Below are positions 1-8,736 of a stretch of 64,000 nucleotides of DNA, in pieces. A model generated the notes under the pieces. It was given only the letters and a program-made list of their open reading frames with translations. It ran no database searches and had not been told where the DNA came from. The translations under genes were made by a program, and so were the position numbers. Positions within the stretch are counted from its first letter, which is position 1. Each line of letters starts with the position of its first letter. Origin of the DNA: Sphingopyxis terrae subsp. terrae NBRC 15098 (GTDB lineage: Bacteria > Pseudomonadota > Alphaproteobacteria > Sphingomonadales > Sphingomonadaceae); contig NZ_BCZQ01000014.1 in assembly GCF_001598815.1 (NCBI RefSeq), forward strand, positions 1 through 64,000, given 5' to 3'.

Positions 1-136
1 AATGGCGCGACGTCGCGGCCCCTCCACCACCCTTCGGGCGGTCCCCCTCCCCACGGCCTCGCCGCAGGGAGGATCGGGAGTATCTTGCATTGCGACCCCA
101 TTTGCCTGATTGGGAGCGCCGAAAAGGAGACCGCCC

Positions 137-1249
137 ATGAAGACCCGCGCCGCCGTTGCGTTCGAAGCGAAGAAGCCGCTCGAAATCGTCGAACTCGACC
201 TCGAAGGCCCGAAGGCGGGCGAGGTGCTGGTCGAGATCATGGCGACGGGGATCTGCCACACCGACGCCTATACGCTCGACGGCTTCGACAGCGAGGGCAT
301 CTTCCCGAGCGTGCTGGGGCATGAGGGCGCGGGCGTGGTGCGCGAGGTCGGCGCGGGCGTCACCAGCGTGAAGCCCGGCGACCATGTGATCCCGCTCTAC
401 ACCCCCGAATGCCGCCAGTGCAAAAGCTGCCTCAGCGGCAAGACCAACCTCTGCACCGCGATCCGCGCCACGCAGGGCAAGGGGCTGATGCCCGACGGCA
501 CGACGCGCTTTTCCTACAAGGGCCAGCCGATCTTCCATTATATGGGCTGCTCGACCTTCTCGAATTTCACCGTGCTGCCCGAGATCGCGGTCGCGAAAAT
601 CCGCGAGGACGCGCCGTTCCAGTCGAGCTGCTACATCGGCTGCGGCGTGACCACGGGGGTCGGCGCGGTGATCAACACCGCGAAGGTGCAGGTCGGCGAC
701 AATGTCGTCGTCTTCGGTTTGGGCGGCATCGGATTGAACGTGATCCAGGGCGCGCGCCTCGCGGGCGCGAACAAGATCATCGGCGTCGATATCAACCCCG
801 ACCGCGAGGAATGGGGCCGCAAGTTCGGCATGACCGACTTCCTCAACACCAAGGGCATGAGCCGCGAGGACACCGTGACCGCGATCGTCCAGCTGACCGA
901 CGGCGGCGCCGATTACACCTTTGACGCGACCGGCAATACCGAAGTGATGCGGACCGCGCTCGAAGCGTGCCACCGCGGCTGGGGCACCTCGATCATCATC
1001 GGCGTGGCCGAGGCGGGCAAGGAAATCGCGACGCGTCCGTTCCAGCTCGTCACCGGGCGCAACTGGCGCGGCACCGCCTTCGGCGGCGCCAAGGGCCGCA
1101 CCGACGTGCCGAAGATCGTCGATATGTATATGACCGGCAAGATCGAGATCGACCCGATGATCACCCACGTCATGGGGCTTGAGGACATCAACAAGGGCTT
1201 CGATTTGATGCATGCGGGCGAGAGCATCCGCAGCGTCGTCGTTTACTAA
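137..1249 (+). CDS. adhC: S-(hydroxymethyl)glutathione dehydrogenase / class III alcohol dehydrogenase
   Basis: This enzyme oxidises S-hydroxymethylglutathione, the spontaneous formaldehyde-glutathione adduct, to S-formylglutathione with NAD in the cytoplasm. The 370-aa protein is the normal class III ADH length. The catalytic zinc site is seen as [10 protein letters not shown] near the N-terminus, and the structural zinc site as the [15 protein letters not shown] stretch. The Rossmann glycine motif is GLGGIG. The start at 137 was chosen because AAAGGAGA lies at ideal distance and the protein then begins [10 protein letters not shown] as in the family; an in-frame ATG at 110 would add a non-conserved leader. 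It heads an operon that also carries fghA, which hydrolyses its product, so a formaldehyde-detoxification role is well supported. Confidence 0.95.
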   Translation: MKTRAAVAFEAKKPLEIVELDLEGPKAGEVLVEIMATGICHTDAYTLDGFDSEGIFPSVLGHEGAGVVREVGAGVTSVKPGDHVIPLYTPECRQCKSCLSGKTNLCTAIRATQGKGLMPDGTTRFSYKGQPIFHYMGCSTFSNFTVLPEIAVAKIREDAPFQSSCYIGCGVTTGVGAVINTAKVQVGDNVVVFGLGGIGLNVIQGARLAGANKIIGVDINPDREEWGRKFGMTDFLNTKGMSREDTVTAIVQLTDGGADYTFDATGNTEVMRTALEACHRGWGTSIIIGVAEAGKEIATRPFQLVTGRNWRGTAFGGAKGRTDVPKIVDMYMTGKIEIDPMITHVMGLEDINKGFDLMHAGESIRSVVVY

Positions 1250-1262
1250 GGGGCGAGGCGGC

Positions 1263-1649
1263 ATGTTCAGCCATGTGACGCTCGGCGCCAACGACATCGC
1301 GACGACCAAGCGCTTTTACGATGCGGCGCTTGGTGCGCTCGGCATCCCCGTCGGCCGCGTCGATGAGCGTGGCCGGTTGATCTATGCGCATGACGGCGGA
1401 CGGCTCGTCATCACCAAGCCGGTGAATGGCGAAGCGGCGGCGTGCGGAAACGGCCATACGCTCGGCCTGCTCGCGGCCTCGCCCGAGGCGGTCGATGCGT
1501 GGCACGCCGCGGGCCTTGCCAATGGCGGGACGAGCGCCGAGGATCCGCCGGGCATTCGCAACGCGACCGAAGGCCGGGTGCTGTATCTGGCCTATCTGCG
1601 CGATCCGGCGGGCAACAAGCTGTGCGCATTCCACAAGATTTCGGGCTGA
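1263..1649 (+). CDS. VOC (glyoxalase/dioxygenase-fold) family protein
   Basis: A 128-aa single-domain vicinal-oxygen-chelate protein. It begins MFSHVTLGAND, with the first beta-strand histidine of the fold at residue 4, and ends in NKLCAFHK. The usual C-terminal metal-ligand glutamate is replaced by cysteine. It starts 13 nt after adhC and ends 1 nt before purU, so it is co-transcribed in the formaldehyde operon. A close paralogue lies on the other side of purU at 2579-2959. The substrate is unknown; a glutathione adduct is plausible from context only. Confidence 0.8.
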   Translation: MFSHVTLGANDIATTKRFYDAALGALGIPVGRVDERGRLIYAHDGGRLVITKPVNGEAAACGNGHTLGLLAASPEAVDAWHAAGLANGGTSAEDPPGIRNATEGRVLYLAYLRDPAGNKLCAFHKISG

Positions 1650-1650
1650 C

Positions 1651-2523
1651 ATGACGACCGAACGTCCGGCCGCTTTCGTCCTGACCTTCAGCTGCGTCGA
1701 TGCGGTGGGCATCGTCGCGGCGGTGACGGGGCTGCTTGCCGAAACCGACGGCTTCATCCTCGACAGCCAGCAATATGCCGACCTCGATTCGGGGCGCTTT
1801 TTCATGCGCGTCGAATTTCGCGGCGCGGGGCCGCGCTTTCCGCAGACGCTGGACGCGGTGCGCGCGGCGTTCGCGCCGATCGTCGCGCGGTTCGCTATGG
1901 AAGCGCGAATCAGCGATGCCGGGGCCAAGCCGCGCTTCGTGATCGCCGTGTCGCAGGGTAGCCATTGCCTCAACGACCTGCTCCACCGCTGGTCGACGGG
2001 CAATCTGGCGATCGACATCGTCGGCGTGGTGTCCAACCACGACCATTTGCGCCGCCTGACCGAATGGCACGGCGTGCCCTTCCACTATCTGCCCGTCAGC
2101 GACGCGAACCGCGCCGAACAGGAAGCCGCGATGCTGGACGTCATGGCACGCGGCGGCGCCGATTATCTGGTGCTCGCGCGCTATATGCAGGTGCTTTCGG
2201 CCGATCTGTCGGCGAAGCTCGCGGGGCGCTGCATCAACATCCATCATAGCTTCCTGCCCGGCTTCAAGGGCGCCAAGCCCTATCATCGCGCGCACGAACG
2301 CGGGGTGAAGCTGATCGGCGCGACGGCGCATTTCGTGACGAGCGACCTCGACGAAGGCCCGATCATCGAGCAGGCGGTCGAGCGCGTCGACCACCGCGAC
2401 GGGATCGAAGACCTGATCCGTATCGGCCGCGATGTCGAGGCGCAGGTGCTCGCGCGCGCGGTGCGCTGGGTCGCCGAACAGCGGGTGTTGATCGACGGAC
2501 GCAAGACGGTGGTCTTCCGTTAG
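1651..2523 (+). CDS. purU: Formyltetrahydrofolate deformylase
   Basis: It hydrolyses 10-formyl-tetrahydrofolate to formate and THF, balancing the one-carbon pool. The 290-aa protein has an N-terminal ACT domain (about residues 9-85) and a C-terminal formyltransferase-fold domain. The signature INIHHSFLPGFKGAKPY and the catalytic-aspartate region HFVTSDLDEGPIIEQ are both present. It begins one nucleotide after the VOC stop codon, showing tight coupling. Its place between formaldehyde-oxidation genes suggests formate production or folate recycling during C1 stress. Length and motifs match the family closely. Confidence 0.95.
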   Translation: MTTERPAAFVLTFSCVDAVGIVAAVTGLLAETDGFILDSQQYADLDSGRFFMRVEFRGAGPRFPQTLDAVRAAFAPIVARFAMEARISDAGAKPRFVIAVSQGSHCLNDLLHRWSTGNLAIDIVGVVSNHDHLRRLTEWHGVPFHYLPVSDANRAEQEAAMLDVMARGGADYLVLARYMQVLSADLSAKLAGRCINIHHSFLPGFKGAKPYHRAHERGVKLIGATAHFVTSDLDEGPIIEQAVERVDHRDGIEDLIRIGRDVEAQVLARAVRWVAEQRVLIDGRKTVVFR

Positions 2524-2578
2524 TCACGCGAACAGGATAAGTCCCGATTCGCAACCAAATCAGGAGGAGCCAAGGGCG

Positions 2579-2959
2579 ATGTACAGTCACAATATGGTCG
2601 GATCGAACGACCTCGACGCATCGAAGAAATTCTATGACGCGACCTTTCAGGCGATCGGCGGCAAGCCGGGCATCGTCGACGACAAGGGACGCCTCATCTA
2701 TATGCACAATGGCGGGCTGTTCCTCGTGACGGCCCCGATCGACGGCCAGCCAGCGACTGCGGGCAATGGCTGCACCATCGGTTTCGCAATGGAAGGGCCC
2801 GAGCAAGCGAAGGCGTGGCATGACGCCGGCGTCGCCGCGGGCGGCACTTCGATCGAAGATCCGCCGGGCGTGCGCGAAGGCGGCTTCGGCAGCCTGTACC
2901 TCGCTTATCTCCGCGATCCGTCGGGCAACAAGCTGTGTGCGCTGCACCGCGTCGTCTGA
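2579..2959 (+). CDS. VOC family protein, paralogue of the upstream VOC gene
   Basis: A 126-aa single-domain VOC protein that aligns along its whole length with the protein at 1263-1649. Shared segments include the N-terminal SH(V/N) motif, GRLIY(A/M)H, GGTS(A/I)EDPPG, LAYLRDP(A/S)GNKLCA. As in its partner, the C-terminal metal-ligand position is Cys. AGGAGGAG lies 13-20 nt upstream of the ATG. The pair bracketing purU probably arose by duplication. The biochemical role is unknown. Confidence 0.8.
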   Translation: MYSHNMVGSNDLDASKKFYDATFQAIGGKPGIVDDKGRLIYMHNGGLFLVTAPIDGQPATAGNGCTIGFAMEGPEQAKAWHDAGVAAGGTSIEDPPGVREGGFGSLYLAYLRDPSGNKLCALHRVV

Positions 2960-2973
2960 CTTTCTGAGGGCTT

Positions 2974-3477
2974 ATGCGCGGTGAGGCGGGATTGCTGGCG
3001 GATCTGGATGCGCTCGCCATCCCCTTCGCCGCGCACGAGCATGTCGCGGTGTTCACCGTCGCCGAAAGCGACACGGTGAATGCCGCGATTCCCGGCGCGC
3101 ACACCAAAAATCTGTTCCTGAAGGACGCGGGCGGGGCCTTCTGGCTCGTCACCGTGCCGGGCGAAGCGCGCGTCGACCTGAAAGCGCTGCCCGCCGCGAT
3201 CGGATGCAAGCGCGTGAGCTTCGGCAAGGCCGACGACATGCAGCGGCTGCTCGGCATCGCCCCGGGATCGGTGACGCCGCTTGCCGCGATCAACGCCGCA
3301 CCGGGAAGCATCACGGTGGTGCTCGATGCCGGGCTTGCGGCTGCGGAGCGCGTCAACCTCCATCCGCTGCGCAACACCGGAACCATCGGCCTTGCGGGCG
3401 CAACGATCCTCGACCTCTTGCGTCATTGGGGGCATGAGCCGTTGATCGCTTCCATACCCGTGCAGGACAATCCATGA
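2974..3477 (+). CDS. YbaK/ProX-type aminoacyl-tRNA editing domain protein
   Basis: A 167-aa free-standing editing domain of the YbaK/ProX/PrdX class, which deacylates mischarged tRNA (typically Ala- or Cys-tRNA-Pro). Visible family features are the HEHVAVFTVAES-like beginning, the HTKNLFLKD motif, and the C-terminal NTGTIGLAG block. The 167-aa length is usual for PrdX-like proteins. It sits 14 nt after the VOC gene and overlaps fghA by 4 nt, so it is part of the operon although a link to formaldehyde metabolism is not obvious. The exact tRNA substrate cannot be assigned from sequence. Confidence 0.85.
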   Translation: MRGEAGLLADLDALAIPFAAHEHVAVFTVAESDTVNAAIPGAHTKNLFLKDAGGAFWLVTVPGEARVDLKALPAAIGCKRVSFGKADDMQRLLGIAPGSVTPLAAINAAPGSITVVLDAGLAAAERVNLHPLRNTGTIGLAGATILDLLRHWGHEPLIASIPVQDNP

Positions 3478-4322
3478 CCCTCGAAACGCTATCGACCAAC
3501 CGCAGCCATGGCGGCACGCAGGGCGTCTATCGCCATGCCAGCGACACCACCGGCACCGACATGACCTTTGCGGTGTTCGTTCCCGATCATGCGCCGGGCG
3601 CGAAGCTGCCGGTGCTGTGGTATCTGTCGGGGCTGACCTGCACCCATGCCAATGTGATGGAAAAGGGCGAATATCGCGCCGCCTGCGCGCAGCACGGCAT
3701 CATATTCATCGCTCCCGACACGAGCCCGCGCGGTGAGGGCGTGCCCGACGATCCGGAGGGCGCATGGGATTTCGGACTCGGCGCCGGCTTCTATGTGGAT
3801 GCGACCGAGGCGCCATGGGAAAAGAATTACCGCATGCGCTCCTATATCGGGGATGAGCTCCCGTCGGTGGTGCTGCGCAATTTCCCGATGGCCGACATGA
3901 CGCGGCAGGGGATCAGCGGTCATTCGATGGGTGGCCATGGCGCGCTGACGGTGGCGCTGCGCACGCCCGACCGCTTCCGCTCGGTCTCGGCCTTTTCGCC
4001 GATCGTCGCGCCGCTGCAATGCCCGTGGGGCGAAAAGGCGCTGTCGAACTATCTCGGTGCCGACCGCGAGCCGTGGAGTCACTATGACGCCTGCGCGCTG
4101 ATCGAAGGCGGCGCGCGCGTTGCCGACCTGCTCGTCGATCAGGGAGAGGCGGACAGCTTCCTCGAAGATCAGCTCAAGACGCATCTGCTGGTCGAGGCGT
4201 GCGAGAAGGCGGGGCAGAAAGCCGAAATCCGCATGCAGCCGGGCTATGACCACAGCTATTATTTCATCTCGACCTTCATGGCCGAGCATATCGGCTGGCA
4301 CGCCGAACGGTTGAAGGCTTAG
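3474..4322 (+). CDS. fghA: S-formylglutathione hydrolase
   Basis: A cytoplasmic serine esterase that hydrolyses S-formylglutathione to formate and glutathione, completing the AdhC pathway. The 282-aa length is typical of the esterase D family. The nucleophile elbow is GHSMGGHG and the C-terminal catalytic histidine lies in YDHSYYF. The LSGLTCTHANVMEKGEY stretch is diagnostic. It overlaps the ProX-like gene by 4 nt and closes the operon; the next gene is convergent. Confidence 0.95.
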   Translation: MTLETLSTNRSHGGTQGVYRHASDTTGTDMTFAVFVPDHAPGAKLPVLWYLSGLTCTHANVMEKGEYRAACAQHGIIFIAPDTSPRGEGVPDDPEGAWDFGLGAGFYVDATEAPWEKNYRMRSYIGDELPSVVLRNFPMADMTRQGISGHSMGGHGALTVALRTPDRFRSVSAFSPIVAPLQCPWGEKALSNYLGADREPWSHYDACALIEGGARVADLLVDQGEADSFLEDQLKTHLLVEACEKAGQKAEIRMQPGYDHSYYFISTFMAEHIGWHAERLKA

Positions 4323-4353
4323 TCGCTCCCCTCCCGCCCGCAAGCGGTAAAGA

Positions 4354-5331
4354 TCAGGGCATCAACAGCGTCGACCCCGTGGTCCGGCCCGCTTCCAGAT
4401 CTTCGTGTGCGCGAGCCGCGTCGCGGAGCGGGTAGCGCTGACCGATGGTGATCGCGACCGCGCCGCTTTCGAGCATCTCGAACACGCGCGCGGCGCCGGC
4501 GGCGCGTTCGCCGGGATCGAGATAATAGTCGAACAAGGTCGGGCGCGTGACGAACTGCGATCCGTGCTGCGCAAGAATGCCGAGATTGACGCCGGTCACC
4601 GGCCCGCCGGCATTGCCGTAGCTGACGATCAGCCCGCGGCGCGCGGTGGCCTTGAGCGAGGTCGCCCAGGTCGCCATGCCGATGCCGTCGAAAGTGACGG
4701 GAACGCCTTGGCCGTCGGTGATTTCGCGGACGTGCGCGGCGACATCTTCGTCCCGGTAGCGGATGACATGGTCGGCGCCGGCGTCGCGCGCGGCCTGTTC
4801 CTTGGCTGCGGTGCTGACGGTGCCGATCACGGTGGCGCCGACGGCTTTCAGCCATTGGACGAGGATCAGACCGACCCCGCCGGCGGCGGCGTGGACGAGC
4901 ACCGGCCAGCCCGCCTCGACCTTGGCGCAGCGTTCGACGAGCGCTTCGACCGTGCAGGCCTTGAGCAGCGCGGCGGCGGCGGTCTCGCCGTCGATCGCCG
5001 CAGGCAGTTTGAACAGCGCGGCTGCGGGGACGAGCCGCGCGGTCGCATAGGCCGTGCGGCGGGGGCCGAAAGTCGCGACGCGGTCGCCGGGCTTCAGCCC
5101 GTGGACGTCGGCACCGATCGCCACGATCTCGCCCGCCGCCTCGAGCCCCAGACCGCCAGGAAGGTCGACCGGGTAGGTGCCGTCGCGATGATAGGCGTCG
5201 ATATAATTGAGCCCGACCGCGGTCTGGCGGACCAGCACCTCGCCCGGGCCGGGCGCGCCGAGCGTGACGCGGCGCCACTGGATGACGTCGGGACCGCCCT
5301 GCTTCTCGATAAAGGCTTCAACCGCTTCCAT
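4354..5331 (-). CDS. qor: NADPH:quinone oxidoreductase (zeta-crystallin type)
   Basis: A 325-aa zinc-independent medium-chain dehydrogenase/reductase that reduces quinones by one electron using NADPH. Family hallmarks are VGLNYIDAYHRDGTYP near residue 40, AAAGGVG in the Rossmann domain (about residue 150) and absence of the structural-zinc cysteines. The start codon follows a purine-rich AGGAGAGGACGC. It lies downstream of the DEAD-box helicase gene on the same strand with a 64-nt gap and converges on fghA. Assignment to the QOR family is firm; the physiological quinone is unknown. Confidence 0.9.
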   Translation of the reverse strand: MEAVEAFIEKQGGPDVIQWRRVTLGAPGPGEVLVRQTAVGLNYIDAYHRDGTYPVDLPGGLGLEAAGEIVAIGADVHGLKPGDRVATFGPRRTAYATARLVPAAALFKLPAAIDGETAAAALLKACTVEALVERCAKVEAGWPVLVHAAAGGVGLILVQWLKAVGATVIGTVSTAAKEQAARDAGADHVIRYRDEDVAAHVREITDGQGVPVTFDGIGMATWATSLKATARRGLIVSYGNAGGPVTGVNLGILAQHGSQFVTRPTLFDYYLDPGERAAGAARVFEMLESGAVAITIGQRYPLRDAARAHEDLEAGRTTGSTLLMP

Positions 5332-5395
5332 GCGTCCTCTCCTGCCGTTCGCCCGATTTGGGGCGGCGGCGGAGAGGGCGCAAGGGCTCTACGCC

Positions 5396-7225
5396 TTAAT
5401 ATTTCCCGGTCTTGCGCGGGTTGCGCTGGCCGTACGGTTTGGGCTTGTAACGGTCGGCGCCGCCGCCGGGGGCGCCGGGGCCGCGCGGTTTGCGCGGACC
5501 GTCGCCGCGAGGGCCGTCGTGGCGCGGGCCAGTGTCGCGGCGCCCGCCCTTATGGGGGCGCGTGTCGCGGCGCGGCGGATAGGTGCTGCCTTCGGGCGCC
5601 GGGGTGATGGCGACGCCGCTATCGTCTTCGCCATCCTTGTTCGCGGTGCGCGACACGGCTTCGGCGAAGCGATCGGCGATCGCGAGCGGGATATTGAACA
5701 GCGTTTCGTTGGGGCCGATGCGGATCGCGCCGATTTCGTGCTTGGTCACATGGCCGCGGCGACAGAGCAGCGGCAGGATCCAGCGCGGATCGGCGTTCTG
5801 GCGGCGGCCGATGTTGAGCCGGAACCAGACGCTGTCGTCGAACTGTTCGCGGTCCGCCCCACGATCGGCGCGCTCGAGACGCTCACCGCGTTCGGGGCGC
5901 TCGCCGCGCGGGCGCGGGCCGTTATCGATCAGATCCTCGGGCGGCGGCATCGTCGCGCGGTGCGAGCGGACGAGCGCGGCGGCGATGTCTTCTGCGCTGC
6001 GCTCCGCGAGCAGGCGCTGGCCGAGTTCGATGTCATCAGCCTCATGTTCGACCGGCGCGAGCAGCGCCTCGATCAGCCGTTCCTTGTCGCGCGCGCGCAC
6101 GTCGGTCGCCGTCGGCGCGTTCATCCACTGCGCGTCGATCTTCGCACCGCGCAGCATACCGTCGACGCGGCGGCGGCGCGGATAGGGGACGATGAGCACG
6201 GCGGTGCCCTTTTTCCCCGCGCGACCGGTGCGGCCCGAGCGGTGCTGAAGCGTTTCGGCATCGCGCGGGATTTCAACGTGAATGACGAGGCTGAGGCTCG
6301 GCAGGTCGATACCGCGCGCGGCGACGTCGGTCGCGACGCAGACGCGTGCGCGGCGGTCGCGTAGCGCCTGCAGCGCGTGGTTGCGTTCGGATTGGCTGTG
6401 CTCGCCCGACAGCGCCACCGCCGCGAAGCCGCGCTCGAGGAGACTGGCATGGAGGCGGCGGACATTGTCGCGGGTGGCGCAGAACAGCATTGCCGTGTCG
6501 GCCTCGTGCAACCGCAGCAAATTGACGACCGCGCCCTCGATATCGGCGGGGGCGACGGTGACGACCTGATAGGCGATGTCGCCATGGCCGCGATCTTCGC
6601 CGACGGTCGAGATGCGCAGCGCGTCGCGTTGATAATGTTTGGCAAGCTGGGCGATCGGCTTGGGGATCGTCGCCGAAAAGAGCAAAGTGCGGCGCGTTTC
6701 GGGGGTCGCGTCGAGGATTTCCTCAAGGTCTTCGCGAAAGCCCATGTCGAGCATTTCGTCGGCCTCGTCGAGCACGGCGACGCGCAGCGATTCCAGGTCG
6801 AGAGCGCCGCGTTCGAGATGGTCGCGCAGGCGGCCGGGGGTACCGACGACGATGTGCACGCCCTGGCTGAGCATCCGGCGCTCGCGGCTTGCATCCATGC
6901 CGCCGACGCAGGTCGCGATGCGCGCGCCGGCCTTCGCGTAGAGCCAGCTCAGTTCGCGGCTGACCTGCAACGCGAGTTCGCGCGTCGGTGCGATGATCAG
7001 CGCCAGTGGCGCCGCCGCGAAGGGCAGGCGCCCATCCTCGAGCAATTCGCCGGCCATGGCGAGACCAAAGGCAACGGTCTTGCCCGATCCGGTCTGTGCC
7101 GAGACGAGCAGGTCGCGGCCTACAGCTTCGGCTTCGACGACGTGGGTCTGGACGGGGGTGAGTCCTTCATAGCCGCGCGCGGCAAGGGCGTCCGCAAGGA
7201 CGGGCGAGAGATTTTCAAAAGGCAT
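5396..7225 (-). CDS. DEAD-box ATP-dependent RNA helicase with basic C-terminal tail
   Basis: A 609-aa RNA helicase. Motifs appear in order: Q motif (GLTPVQ), I (AQTGSGKT), Ia (PTRELALQV), GG, TPGRL, II (DEAD), III (SAT), and in the second RecA domain VATDVAARGID and HRSGRTGRAGKKG. After residue about 370 comes a DbpA/CsdA-like RNA-binding region and a long Arg/Gly/Pro-rich tail that probably binds RNA non-specifically. The start at 7225 gives the conserved MPFENLSP N-terminus; the reading frame is open further upstream but without family similarity. Ribosome assembly or cold-shock RNA remodelling is the likely role. Confidence 0.93.
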   Translation of the reverse strand: MPFENLSPVLADALAARGYEGLTPVQTHVVEAEAVGRDLLVSAQTGSGKTVAFGLAMAGELLEDGRLPFAAAPLALIIAPTRELALQVSRELSWLYAKAGARIATCVGGMDASRERRMLSQGVHIVVGTPGRLRDHLERGALDLESLRVAVLDEADEMLDMGFREDLEEILDATPETRRTLLFSATIPKPIAQLAKHYQRDALRISTVGEDRGHGDIAYQVVTVAPADIEGAVVNLLRLHEADTAMLFCATRDNVRRLHASLLERGFAAVALSGEHSQSERNHALQALRDRRARVCVATDVAARGIDLPSLSLVIHVEIPRDAETLQHRSGRTGRAGKKGTAVLIVPYPRRRRVDGMLRGAKIDAQWMNAPTATDVRARDKERLIEALLAPVEHEADDIELGQRLLAERSAEDIAAALVRSHRATMPPPEDLIDNGPRPRGERPERGERLERADRGADREQFDDSVWFRLNIGRRQNADPRWILPLLCRRGHVTKHEIGAIRIGPNETLFNIPLAIADRFAEAVSRTANKDGEDDSGVAITPAPEGSTYPPRRDTRPHKGGRRDTGPRHDGPRGDGPRKPRGPGAPGGGADRYKPKPYGQRNPRKTGKY

Positions 7226-7327
7226 TTTATTCTTCTTATCCTGTGCAGCAAAGGCGCCGCTGTTTGGTCCTCGCTGCCCAGTCTGCGTCCCGGGGTCTGT
7301 CGCCCGCGATCGAAACACTGGTCATGG

Positions 7328-7348
7328 ATGCCGAAACCCGTTCGGCAT
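7328..7348. repeat. Short palindromic stem-loop, possible dispersed intergenic repeat
   Basis: An 8-bp perfect inverted repeat (ATGCCGAA / TTCGGCAT) separated by 5 nt, in the 148-bp gap between the FAD oxidoreductase and helicase genes. Its core and its flanks (tcatg before, tgacg after) resemble short palindromic units that I recall being scattered in sphingomonad intergenic regions. Only one copy was noticed here, so dispersal is inference. It could also act as a hairpin in the helicase leader RNA. Confidence 0.4.
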
Positions 7349-7373
7349 GACGAAGAAATATCTGGGTTTTTTC

Positions 7374-8546
7374 CTAAAGAGCCTGACCCGCCGCGTATCC
7401 GCTGGCCCAGGCCCATTGAAAATTATAGCCGCCCAGCCACCCGGTGACGTCCACGGCTTCGCCGACCGCATACAGTCCCGGCACGCTTTTGGCCATCATT
7501 GTTTGCGATGAGAGATTTGCGGTCGAAATGCCGCCCACCGTCACTTCGGCCTTGGCGAAGCCTTCGGTGCCGTTCGGACGGAAGGTCCAGCGCGCCAGCC
7601 GCGCCTCGGCATCGGCGAGCCTGCGGTCGGTCTGCGCGCCGAGCTCGCCGGGCAGCGCCAGCCGCTCGGCGAGTGTCTGCGCCAGCCGATCGGGCAAGGG
7701 CAGCGTTGCGGCGAGCGTGGCGCGTGGACGCGCGCGCTTTGCGTCGATCAGCCAGCCGGGTGCGGCGGCGGGCAGGAAATCGATCGTTACCGGATCGCCG
7801 GGACGCCAATAGCTACTGATCTGGAGGATCGCCGGACCCGACAGCCCCTTGTGGGTGAACAGCGCCGCTTCGCGGAACGCCGCCTTGCCGGCGTGTGCTT
7901 CGACCGGGGTTGCGACCCCCGACAGGTCGCGGAACAACACATCGTCACCGCCGAGCGTCAGCGGGACGAGCGCGGGGCGCGGCTCGACGATTTTCAGGCC
8001 GAACTGGCGCGCCAGATCGTAAGCAAAGCCGGTCGCACCCATCTTCGGGATCGATGGGCCGCCGGTAGCGATGACGAGGTTGGACGCGCGGACAGGCCGG
8101 TCGCCGAAGGCGACGGAGAAGATGCCATCCGCATGCGTGACCGCGCGCACCGGCTGGCCGCAGCGGACTTCAACTCCGCCCTTTGCACATTCCTCGAGCA
8201 GCATCGCCACGATCTGTTTCGCCGACCCATCGCAGAACAGCTGGCCGAGCGTCTTTTCGTGATGTGCAATGCCATAGGCATCGACCAGCGCGATAAAATC
8301 GGCGGGCGTGTAGCGCGCGAGCGCCGATTTGGCGAAATGCGGATTCGCCGAAATATAGCGGTCGGGCGCGGTGTGGATATTGGTGAAATTGCAGCGGCCG
8401 CCGCCCGAGATCAGGATTTTCTTGCCCACCTGCTCGGCATGGTCGAGCAGCAGGACGCGGCGACCCCTTTGCCCCGCGACCGCGGCGCACATCAGCCCGG
8501 CCGCGCCGGCACCCAGCACGATGGCATCATAATCGGGGGCGGTCAT
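7374..8546 (-). CDS. BaiN/HI0933-type FAD-dependent oxidoreductase
   Basis: A 390-aa flavoprotein of the HI0933/YhiN/BaiN family. The N-terminal dinucleotide-binding motif is GAGAAGLMCA (about residues 12-21), followed by the family signature GKKILISGGGRCNFTN near residue 45. The C-terminal motif GEAVDVTGWLGGYNFQWAWASG, which closes over FAD, is complete. The biological substrate of the family is not established. It follows the 59-aa gene after a 10-nt gap on the minus strand, suggesting an operon with the GreA/B-type factor. Confidence 0.88.
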   Translation of the reverse strand: MTAPDYDAIVLGAGAAGLMCAAVAGQRGRRVLLLDHAEQVGKKILISGGGRCNFTNIHTAPDRYISANPHFAKSALARYTPADFIALVDAYGIAHHEKTLGQLFCDGSAKQIVAMLLEECAKGGVEVRCGQPVRAVTHADGIFSVAFGDRPVRASNLVIATGGPSIPKMGATGFAYDLARQFGLKIVEPRPALVPLTLGGDDVLFRDLSGVATPVEAHAGKAAFREAALFTHKGLSGPAILQISSYWRPGDPVTIDFLPAAAPGWLIDAKRARPRATLAATLPLPDRLAQTLAERLALPGELGAQTDRRLADAEARLARWTFRPNGTEGFAKAEVTVGGISTANLSSQTMMAKSVPGLYAVGEAVDVTGWLGGYNFQWAWASGYAAGQAL

Positions 8547-8556
8547 GCGAGGGACG

Positions 8557-8736
8557 TCAGCGCAGCTTTGCGATCGACAGGCCGTCGGCCTTGGCGCGGA
8601 TCTTAACCGACTCTTCGCTGCGCGTCAGGGCCTTGGCGATGGCCTTGAGCGCCATGCCCTTTTTTGCCAGCGTGTGGAGCTTGTCGATTTCGGCGGCGGT
8701 CCACGGCTGCTTGTGGCGTTCGAACTTGTCCTTCAT
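8557..8736 (-). CDS. Small SANT/Myb-like helix-turn-helix protein
   Basis: A 59-aa basic protein beginning MKDKFERHKQPWTAAEID and ending SIAKLR. A Trp-containing first helix, the LAKKGMALKAIAKAL segment and the RSEESVKIRAKADG segment fit a compact SANT/Myb-like or recombinase-type helix-turn-helix. The start overlaps the stop of the upstream greA/B-type gene by 4 nt (ATGA arrangement), so it is translationally coupled. DNA binding is inferred from the fold-like pattern; no target is known. Confidence 0.7.
   Translation of the reverse strand: MKDKFERHKQPWTAAEIDKLHTLAKKGMALKAIAKALTRSEESVKIRAKADGLSIAKLR

Noticed and set aside
1411-2394. Long minus-strand open frame opposite purU
   Set aside because: It is a shadow of the VOC and purU genes, with low-complexity Arg/Ala content and no family motif.
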